Notes under the pieces: generated by a model
Seen by the model: only the letters and a program-made list of their open reading frames with translations
Told to the model about the DNA's origin: nothing
Database searches by the model: none
In this document: one piece after another, positions 5,765-10,328 of the stretch
Layout: every line of letters begins with the position of its first letter
Numbering within the stretch: position 1 is the stretch's first letter
Made by a program: the position numbers and the translations under genes
Assembly: GCA_003176075.1 (NCBI GenBank)
Contig: PSRN01000160.1
Coordinates: forward strand, 1 to 10,328
Reading direction: 5' to 3'
From: Bdellovibrio sp.
Lineage (GTDB): Bacteria; Bdellovibrionota; Bdellovibrionia; Bdellovibrionales; Bdellovibrionaceae
Length of the DNA: 10,328 nucleotides

Positions 5765-6064
5765 ATGGCCTGGAAAGTCGACTATGAACCACACGTCAAA
5801 GCCGAAATCCAAGCCCAGATGGAAGATAAGACGCTTTCTGTGGATGATCTCAAGGCGCTCAGGAAATGGGTTGATGAAATCGAATCCCATGGCTTGGAGC
5901 ACGTTCAAACTGTTTATTGGAATGACCATCCGCTCGAAGCCGAATGGACGGGCCTGCGATCGGCGAGCTTCTCACTCCGAGGTCGAGTTATCTATCGCGT
6001 CGAGGATGGCCGCCTGATTGTCATGGTGGTTCGTGTGACGGCGACGCACAACTATCGGAAGTGA
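5765..6064 (+). CDS. RelE/HigB-like type II toxin (putative mRNA interferase)
   Basis: The product is 99 residues. ATG 5765 is chosen over the in-frame GTG 5759 because AGAGGAG lies 5 nt upstream. The fold signature of RelE-superfamily toxins is visible in the second half: HPLEAEWTGLRSASFSLRGRVIYRVEDGRLIVMVVRVTATHNYRK. It includes the conserved arginines (R65, R74, R78), Y77 and the C-terminal H-x-Y (H95, Y97), which commonly form the RNA-cutting site in this superfamily. The first half is a helical region with many charged residues. Known family members cleave mRNA, usually on the ribosome, and are neutralised by a co-encoded antitoxin. The toxin-first order with an HTH antitoxin 7 bp downstream is that of HigBA-like modules. 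The exact subfamily cannot be assigned by eye, and ribosome-independent or gyrase-directed (ParE) action is not excluded. Confidence 0.8.
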   Translation: MAWKVDYEPHVKAEIQAQMEDKTLSVDDLKALRKWVDEIESHGLEHVQTVYWNDHPLEAEWTGLRSASFSLRGRVIYRVEDGRLIVMVVRVTATHNYRK

Positions 6065-6071
6065 GGAAGTT

Positions 6072-6416
6072 ATGGTTTCTTTTAAAGAACTTTTAGACGA
6101 ACTTGGCGCAGGAGCGGCGACGCCATCCGAATCCGTTCGGCTCTTCCGCAAGGGCCTTGGAATGACCTTAAAGGAAGTCGAGGAAGTTACGGGTATCCGT
6201 GAATCCCACCTCAGCGCCATTGAGAACGGTAAAATTGAGATGACTCAGCATTATGCCGAAGTCTTCGCCGCTGCGTTTGGTCTCCATCCGACGGCTTTTC
6301 TCTACCCACGTGGTGAGTTCAAGAAATCAAAAGAGCTTGAATCCATTGAGCGCCGGGCTAAGAAATATATCACCCGAGCACGACCCGACACCAAGCCCAA
6401 GAAGAGGACAGGTTAG
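6072..6416 (+). CDS. XRE-family HTH antitoxin (HigA-like)
   Basis: The product is 114 residues. GAGGAAG lies just upstream of the ATG, and the gene begins 7 bp after the toxin stop. Residues about 23-75 form an HTH_3/Cro-CI domain: SVRLFRKGLGMTLKEVEEV, then TGIRESHLSAIENGKIEMT, with the typical recognition helix and 'S-x-IENGK' turn, then AEVFAAAFGLHPTAFLYP. The tail (residues 85-114) is rich in Lys and Arg and probably flexible. By analogy with HigA it would bind the toxin and, alone or in complex, the palindrome in the operon promoter. The module is bracketed by a solo transposon end upstream and a stretch without recognisable genes downstream, which fits acquisition as an accessory cassette. 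Confidence 0.82.
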   Translation: MVSFKELLDELGAGAATPSESVRLFRKGLGMTLKEVEEVTGIRESHLSAIENGKIEMTQHYAEVFAAAFGLHPTAFLYPRGEFKKSKELESIERRAKKYITRARPDTKPKKRTG

Positions 6417-6566
6417 CGTCTTGATCGAGAAAGCCCGCCATCCCGCGCGCTTAAGGTTTTTAGGTTCCAATTAGGTGAGAATGTCCTGCGCATCGGGGCG
6501 GAAAGAACCATTCCTTTGTTGACCACGAAATTGCCGATTGCCAAACTTGATGTCGGGAGGATGCCA

Positions 6567-6920
6567 ATGATCTATCGATTTGCTATTCCTATCTTTGCTG
6601 TGTTCTCGCCTGTCTGTTACGCCGACAAAGTAACTCTGGACATTCTGGCAAAAGACATTTTTGTGAAGGGCGCATTTGCGTTTCAGCCTGGTAATTCAAT
6701 TAAGATTTCCGGGAAAGACGTCGCGGGAAAGCCCTATGAAATTGAGTTATCGTCGAAAGTCCAAAAGGACGATGGAATTCAGTTCACTTGCAAACTAACC
6801 CAGGAAGGTCACAAGCGAAGCGTCAGTATAGTCACGAAAAAAGGGTTGGAAGGTGTAGTCACATCCGGCCCCGACGAGGGGCCACCGGATCTCAAACTTG
6901 GTGCGAATTGGACTGAATAA
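6567..6920 (+). CDS. Small secreted protein of unknown function
   Basis: The product is 117 residues from ATG 6567; GGGAGG (6555-6560) ends 6 nt upstream. ATG 6561 directly abuts that site and ATG-like starts further up (6516) lack one, so 6567 fits best. Residues 1-20 are a signal peptide (MIYRFAIPIFAVFSPVCYA, cleavage before DKVTL). The cysteine is not in a lipobox context, so a soluble periplasmic or secreted product is expected. The mature part, about 97 residues, alternates hydrophobic and charged residues in a beta-rich pattern (KISGKDVAGKPYEIEL, GIQFTCKLTQEGHKRSVSIVTKKG) and ends PPDLKLGANWTE. I do not recognise a family. Base composition is more A/T-rich than the pst genes. It is preceded by 150 bp without a clear promoter and followed by a hairpin. 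Confidence 0.6.
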   Translation: MIYRFAIPIFAVFSPVCYADKVTLDILAKDIFVKGAFAFQPGNSIKISGKDVAGKPYEIELSSKVQKDDGIQFTCKLTQEGHKRSVSIVTKKGLEGVVTSGPDEGPPDLKLGANWTE

Positions 6921-6931
6921 ATCCATTAGAG

Positions 6932-6968
6932 AATGGCCGGCTGGGTGCATGTCAATTCTGGCCATTTT
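6932..6968 (+). terminator. Possible terminator hairpin after the small secreted protein
   Basis: Perfect 7-bp arms AATGGCC (6932-6938) and GGCCATT (6960-6966) enclose a 21-nt loop and are followed by TT. It begins 11 bp after the stop codon. The long loop and short T-run make it a weak intrinsic terminator at best. Confidence 0.3.
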
Positions 6969-7256
6969 GGACATTCACAGATTGCCTGAATAAAGATTGT
7001 GATTTTTTGATCTGAAACGAAGATATGCACATCAAACTTGACCATGAGTTCCCATCGGGAACAAACTCCCCTGAGCGCCCTATGTATTGAATATTACGGA
7101 AGAAAATGCATAAGTCGGTTCCTGCTCCACATCCAAGGTTAAACCGTCGCGAGAGAATATTTTGTCTATGAGATGAGCGATCCCGAGCGCCTAAATCCTC
7201 CTTGCGCTTAACCCAAATTCCAGATTGCTTTGTTGAAAAATGTTGAAAATGGAAAA

Positions 7257-7320
7257 CGCAGTGACAGGTTCTATAGGGGGGGAAGCCATCACTGCGCTTT
7301 GGTGATTCTTTTTGTCTTTT
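7257..7320 (+). terminator. 8-bp-arm hairpin followed by T-rich tract (terminator or end of a small RNA)
   Basis: Arms CGCAGTGA (7257-7264) and TCACTGCG (7289-7296) pair perfectly. Inside, GGTTC can pair with GAA-CC with a bulge, around a G-rich loop. T-rich sequence starts about 10 nt later (CTTTTTGTCTTTT). The delay before the T-run is longer than in classic intrinsic terminators. No gene ends just upstream on the plus strand, so it could end a non-coding transcript. Confidence 0.3.
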
Positions 7321-7556
7321 CTCTTCTAAGCTCTTTTCTTTTCCTTTTTTTTACCCTCCGCACTTTGGCTATTGCAAAGCGGAAACCAAGCTGCTCGAAA
7401 ACAGCTTGTAGGAGTCATTTCCCGAGACATTGAATTGCATGCTTTTTTCTTTTTTCAAGCGACCAGAAGTTCGCCGTCCTCATCCCTCGTGCTGTTGAAC
7501 ACGTGACAATTTTGAAGACAATTGCGGACAAGGCGCCATCTTCCCACTTTGAAACA

Positions 7557-8162
7557 TTAATCGGAAAGGTGGAAGATCTGACGGAGTTTCAGGGTTTCCC
7601 GCTCAATACAGAATTCAAAAACACTACAGTTGGGTGCTCTGTATTCAGGTCTGAACTGGCCCGTTGTGTGTTGGGCCAAGAGGCGCATGATCATCCCATG
7701 GGTCACAAAAGCGAGGCGCTGCCCGGGGTACTTGTTCACCCACTCCACGATACAGCGGTGGAGCCGGACCCTGGCTTCGCTGTGGGACTCGCCGCCGGGC
7801 AGACGGACTTCTTCAGCAGCAGCAGCAGCAGCTTCGGAGAAGTACCATTTTTTCATAAGCTCAGCGCCAAAACGAGCTTCCAGTTCGCCCCGCGGGACAC
7901 CCTCCGCTTCGCCAAGGTGGATCTCGCGCAGACGCGGATCTTTGGCGACTTCCAGAAAGGGGAGCGCCGCGAGGGCCGTCTGATGAGCGCGATCGAGGTC
8001 GCTGGAAATCGCCATGTCAACCCCGAGACTAAGGACCAAGGAGCTCAAACGCCGGGCCTGGGCCAGTCCCGTTTCGTTGAGCGGGATATTGGTGTGCCCT
8101 TGCATGATCTCTTGGCGGTTCCAATCTGTTTCGCCGTGCCGGATGAGGTAAAACGTTCGCAT
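7557..8162 (-). CDS. Histidine phosphatase family protein (phosphoglycerate mutase-like / CobC-PhoE type)
   Basis: The product is 201 residues from ATG 8162 on the minus strand. The frame is open further upstream, but MRTFYLIRHGETDWN is the natural family start. Catalytic features are the RHG motif (R8-H9-G10, phospho-accepting histidine), the second arginine in SSDLDRAHQTA, LREIHLGEAEG with the acid residue, and VTHGMIMRLL with the second catalytic histidine. GHTNIPLNETGLAQA is typical of cofactor-independent, broad-specificity members such as alpha-ribazole phosphatase and PhoE; the substrate cannot be told from sequence. A six-alanine run (SEAAAAAAEE) comes from a CAG/GCT triplet repeat. 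It is transcribed away from the hybrid kinase gene, with 73 bp between the chosen starts. No clear ribosome site is seen. Cytoplasmic; no signal peptide. Confidence 0.88.
   Translation of the reverse strand: MRTFYLIRHGETDWNRQEIMQGHTNIPLNETGLAQARRLSSLVLSLGVDMAISSDLDRAHQTALAALPFLEVAKDPRLREIHLGEAEGVPRGELEARFGAELMKKWYFSEAAAAAAEEVRLPGGESHSEARVRLHRCIVEWVNKYPGQRLAFVTHGMIMRLLAQHTTGQFRPEYRAPNCSVFEFCIERETLKLRQIFHLSD
7814..7832. repeat. (CAG)6 triplet microsatellite within the histidine phosphatase gene
   Basis: Six perfect CAG units plus one C (plus strand) encode the alanine run on the minus strand. Triplet slippage would not shift the frame. Confidence 0.8.
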
Positions 8163-8235
8163 GGGCGGAGAGCATGTCATTCTTCTTGCCCTTGGTCGAG
8201 TGGAAATCGAATCCCAAACTGCCGATGCTATCAGT
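8163..8235. promoter_or_regulatory. Divergent intergenic region between phosphatase and hybrid kinase genes
   Basis: The 73 bp between the chosen starts must serve both directions or promoters lie inside the genes. I see no convincing -35/-10 pair or Shine-Dalgarno sequence for either start; a TGCTATCAG stretch (8226-8234) resembles an extended -10 but has no suitably spaced -35. Confidence 0.25.
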
Positions 8236-9732
8236 ATGGCAGACGATATTCGAATTATCGCAGAAGCATTCATGTTGAGTGGACGGCCTGTCCTCTCCGT
8301 CGGTGAGGATCAAAATATCATTTTCGCCAACCCTGCAGCCGAGGAATTGACGGGTTTTCAGAACCGCGAATTGGTTGGGAGATCCTGGAGGATGATTTTT
8401 GATCAACCTTCCATACTGCGTGTCGAGGCCATGATCGATATTCTGAGTAACAACACGGGCCAGCAGGGCCGCCAAGAACTCCAATTGAAGGTCACACGCA
8501 AAACCGGGCGTTTCGTGACCACCAATCTGACGGTCAGCGTGCTGGCCTCGCTCAACAAAAAATTGTGGCTCTTTGATCTTGAGGACCTTTCACCCATCCT
8601 CGATTTGCAACGTGAAAAGGAGCTTCTACAGGAAGAAATGGGCCGGGTTTCAAAACTGGCCGACATCGGCCGCCTGACCGGCGGCATCGCACACGAGCTC
8701 AACAATCCGCTGGCCATTCTTCAGGGCCTGACCGAAAATCTGATCGATCAGGCGGAGCACGGAGAACTCAACTCCAAGATCGCCCTCCGTGAACTCAAGC
8801 CCATGGAGGAGACAATCACTCGCATGACCCGTATCATTCAAAGCATGATGAGCGTGGCCCGAGGCGAAGAGCCGGTCATGGAAGCTCTTCCCGTCGCGGA
8901 ACTTTGGGACCGGGCGGTGCTGGGATTTCAAGCCATGAATCAGTTAAAGAACGTCACCATCAAATCGGAAATCGATGCTCATCACTTAGTCACGGTGGAT
9001 TCCATTCGCATCGAGCAAATCTTCGTGAATTTGGTCAAGAATTCCCTTCATGCCCTGGAAGAAGTGCCGCCCGGCCATCGCGAGATCCGAGTTTCAAGTC
9101 AAGAGACCAACGACCGCATCCTGGTGCGCTTTGAAAACAACGGACCGCCCATTCCTCCCCGCGTGGCGGACAGTATTTTCACGCCGTTTTTCACGACCAA
9201 GCCGGTGGGCGAGGGGATGGGTCTGGGTCTCTTTCTGTCGTACAACGTGATGAAGGCCCACGGGGGCAGCCTCAGCCATGAGAACATCAAACCCACGGGG
9301 GTCCGCTTCATTCTCAATTTTCCAAAGAAACGAAGGACTTTCAACCGGACCAAGCATCGTATCCTGATCGTCGATGACGAAGTGCTGTTCCGGCAAATGT
9401 TCGCGCGCAAATTGGAAACCATGGGATTTGTTGTGACCATGGCGCGAACGGGGGACGAGGCCCTGGCGGCCTTCGGCAGCGGCAAGGATTACGATCTTCT
9501 GATCACTGACCTCCGCATGCCCATCAAGGACGGGACTCATCTCGTGGAGGCCATCCGCAAAATTTCGTCGATTCCCATTATCTTTGTCACTGGATACGGG
9601 CGCGAAGGCGCTCTTCAGCGCTTGCTCGACAAAGGGATCGTTCAAGGGATCGTGCAAAAGCCCTTTCAAGACGAAGACCTTGTGGTCAGCGTGGAATCAG
9701 CGCTGAAAACCACGATTTCCAAGGCCGGTTAG
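8236..9732 (+). CDS. Soluble hybrid sensor histidine kinase (PAS-HisKA-HATPase-REC)
   Basis: The product is 498 residues from ATG 8236. An in-frame ATG at 8161 would add 25 residues, overlaps the start codon of the divergent gene, and has GAGG 12 nt upstream, so it remains possible. Domains: PAS about 8-115 (GRPVLSVGEDQNIIFANPAA-x-ELTGF); HisKA with phospho-accepting H153 in GGIAHELNNPLAI; HATPase with N-box VNLVKNSLHALE (N265, N269), G1-like ENNGPPIPP, F-box IFTPFFTTK and G2 GMGLGL (327-332); then a C-terminal receiver (about 374-490) with acid pair D380-D381, phospho-acceptor D425 in LLITDLRMP, T452 and K475. In the G1 box the usual D-x-G-x-G is N-N-G-P-P, a change also seen in NtrB-like kinases. 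No transmembrane segment is predicted, so it senses a cytoplasmic signal or partner. No DNA-binding output or separate response regulator is adjacent, so the phosphorelay partner is elsewhere. Confidence 0.9.
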   Translation: MADDIRIIAEAFMLSGRPVLSVGEDQNIIFANPAAEELTGFQNRELVGRSWRMIFDQPSILRVEAMIDILSNNTGQQGRQELQLKVTRKTGRFVTTNLTVSVLASLNKKLWLFDLEDLSPILDLQREKELLQEEMGRVSKLADIGRLTGGIAHELNNPLAILQGLTENLIDQAEHGELNSKIALRELKPMEETITRMTRIIQSMMSVARGEEPVMEALPVAELWDRAVLGFQAMNQLKNVTIKSEIDAHHLVTVDSIRIEQIFVNLVKNSLHALEEVPPGHREIRVSSQETNDRILVRFENNGPPIPPRVADSIFTPFFTTKPVGEGMGLGLFLSYNVMKAHGGSLSHENIKPTGVRFILNFPKKRRTFNRTKHRILIVDDEVLFRQMFARKLETMGFVVTMARTGDEALAAFGSGKDYDLLITDLRMPIKDGTHLVEAIRKISSIPIIFVTGYGREGALQRLLDKGIVQGIVQKPFQDEDLVVSVESALKTTISKAG

Positions 9733-9800
9733 GGCCGAGGAAGAGAACCATTTGACATCTTTAAGGATTCATAAGAAACGGATTCTTTGACCAATTTTGG

Positions 9801-9866
9801 GAGCGCGAGCGTGGGCGGCGAAGCCGCCGGATGTTGGGCGGCGAAGCCGCCACGGGTATCTCGCTC
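9801..9866 (+). other. Structured leader of hppA built from two palindromic repeats
   Basis: Two hairpin cores GGCGGC-GAA-GCCGCC (9814-9828 and 9837-9851) are separated by 8 bp. They are enclosed by GCGAG (9805-9809) pairing with CTCGC (9860-9864), and GAGCG (9801-9805) can alternatively pair with CGCTC (9862-9866). The outer halves can also pair with each other, so a two-hairpin form and a single long-stem form compete. The structure ends a few bases before the ribosome site AAGGAG (9869-9874) of the pyrophosphatase gene. No known riboswitch is recognised. Confidence 0.4.
9810..9856. repeat. GC-rich palindromic repeat, copies 2 and 3
   Basis: Copies at 9810-9828 and 9836-9856 are exact reverse complements of the two overlapping halves of copy 1 at 1583-1606 (19 and 21 bp). 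The arrangement of two tandem palindromes resembles paired REP-type elements. Confidence 0.6.
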
Positions 9867-9883
9867 TGAAGGAGACGAAGTCC

Positions 9884-10328
9884 ATGACAATTGCCATGAC
9901 AATGGAATCTTGGTTGATGGCGCCGATTGTGGCGGGAGCAACTGGCTTGCTCGTCGCCGTGTTCCTTTACCTCCGCACCAAGTCCCAGCCGGCCGGCAAT
10001 GAAACGATGAACCGGATTGCCGGCTATGTTCGCGAAGGGGCCATGGCTTTCTTGGTTCGTGAGTACAAAGTCTTGGCGGTCTATGCCCTGATTGTCGGTA
10101 TTCTGTTGGCCTGGGGCCTTGGACCCACGGCCGCCCTCTGTTTTGTGCTTGGCGCTTTTCTCAGCTTGCTGGCCGGCTTCTTTGGCATGAAGGCCGCAAC
10201 CTACGCCAATGTTCGAACCACCCAGGCGGCGGCGCAAGGCTCAAAGCCCTCAGCTCTGTTGATCGCCTTAGACGGCGGGGCGGTCATGGGTCTTTCCGTG
10301 GCGGGGTTGGGTTTGCTTGGCTTGGGGG
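9884..10328 (+). CDS. hppA: Membrane-bound H+/Na+-translocating pyrophosphatase, N-terminal part, runs off right edge
   Basis: Translation from ATG 9884, 9 nt after AAGGAG (9869-9874), gives 148 codons open to the window edge. The first transmembrane helix spans about residues 11-31. GNETMNRIAGYVREGAMAFLVREYKVLAVY (residues 38-66) matches the conserved M-PPase segment 'GNxxMxxIAxAIxEGAxAFLxREY'. It is followed by a second hydrophobic pair and GFFGMKAATYANVRTTQAA, then the ALDGGAVMGLSVAGLGLLGL helix, all as in bacterial members. These enzymes hydrolyse cytoplasmic pyrophosphate and pump H+ or Na+ across the inner membrane; full length is about 650-700 residues with 15-17 helices. Catalytic and ion-specificity residues (including the K+-dependence position) lie beyond the edge, so pump type is open. 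The preceding leader is highly structured. Confidence 0.9.
   Translation, partial: MTIAMTMESWLMAPIVAGATGLLVAVFLYLRTKSQPAGNETMNRIAGYVREGAMAFLVREYKVLAVYALIVGILLAWGLGPTAALCFVLGAFLSLLAGFFGMKAATYANVRTTQAAAQGSKPSALLIALDGGAVMGLSVAGLGLLGLG

Larger units (their letters stand above)
6921..7556. other. Gene-poor stretch with several hairpins and a pyrimidine tract
   Basis: No convincing coding region was found on either strand. It contains a hairpin GTTCCC-ATC-GGGAAC (7048-7062), a weak promoter-like pair TTGAAT/CATAAG with 16-bp spacing (7087-7114), a long-arm hairpin at 7257-7296, a plus-strand tract consisting almost only of T and C (about 7306-7358), and a hairpin CAAGCTG / CAGCTTG (7387-7408). Composition is more A/T-rich than the flanking genes. 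It may hold an untranslated RNA or be decayed sequence; I cannot tell which. Confidence 0.45.

Noticed and set aside
7230..7433. 67-codon plus-strand frame with a hydrophobic segment
   Set aside because: The hydrophobic stretch is simply the translation of the pyrimidine tract. The start is TTG without a ribosome site and the tail shows no protein-like pattern.
7814..7832. Phase-variable microsatellite
   Set aside because: The unit is a triplet, so slippage changes only the number of alanines and cannot switch the gene on or off.
7503..8306. Plus-strand open frame of 267 codons
   Set aside because: It is antisense to the histidine phosphatase, which carries all catalytic motifs.
9752..9777. 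Promoter TTGACA / TAAGAA for the pyrophosphatase gene
   Set aside because: The -35 is perfect but the best -10-like hexamer is only 14 bp away, too short for a normal sigma70 promoter; no better partner was found.

Overview
The window reads as a mid-GC Gram-negative bacterial chromosome. It holds exported proteins with signal peptides, a periplasmic phosphate-binding protein, a hybrid histidine kinase and a membrane pyrophosphatase. The mix (M13 peptidase, DUF2844, pst genes, hybrid kinase, H+-PPase) would fit a Bdellovibrionota or deltaproteobacterial-type genome. That placement is inference; no rRNA or other marker is present.

Layout. Positions 1-871 (minus) carry the 5' part of an exported M13 (neprilysin/PepO-like) metallopeptidase that runs off the left edge. 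A 218-bp divergent promoter region with a perfect palindrome separates it from a plus-strand exported DUF2844 protein (1090-1578). A tight high-affinity phosphate uptake operon, pstS-pstC-pstA-pstB, follows at 1696-5376, with a candidate Pho box ahead of pstS. No phoU, phoB or phoR is in view.

Directly at the pstB stop codon sits a 245-bp MITE-like element (5377-5621). It has 11-bp perfect terminal repeats, long imperfect inverted arms and a 4-bp TTAG target duplication. A third copy of its terminal repeat (5701-5711) lies just upstream of a toxin-first type II toxin-antitoxin operon (5765-6416). The putative promoter of that operon carries a palindromic operator between -35 and -10. A small secreted protein of unknown function (6567-6920) follows, then about 640 bp without a credible gene but with several hairpins and a long pyrimidine tract. 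The 5377-7556 stretch looks like an accessory islet.

The right part returns to ordinary genes: a minus-strand histidine phosphatase (7557-8162), a divergent soluble PAS-HisKA-HATPase-REC hybrid kinase (8236-9732), and the 5' part of a membrane H+/Na+-translocating pyrophosphatase (9884 to the right edge). The leader of the last gene contains two copies of a GC-rich palindromic repeat, also found in inverted orientation ahead of pstS.

PstS captures phosphate in the periplasm, PstC/PstA form the channel and PstB powers import. The pyrophosphatase would hydrolyse PPi and pump ions, so phosphate metabolism is a loose common thread, but no direct link between the two loci is shown by the sequence.
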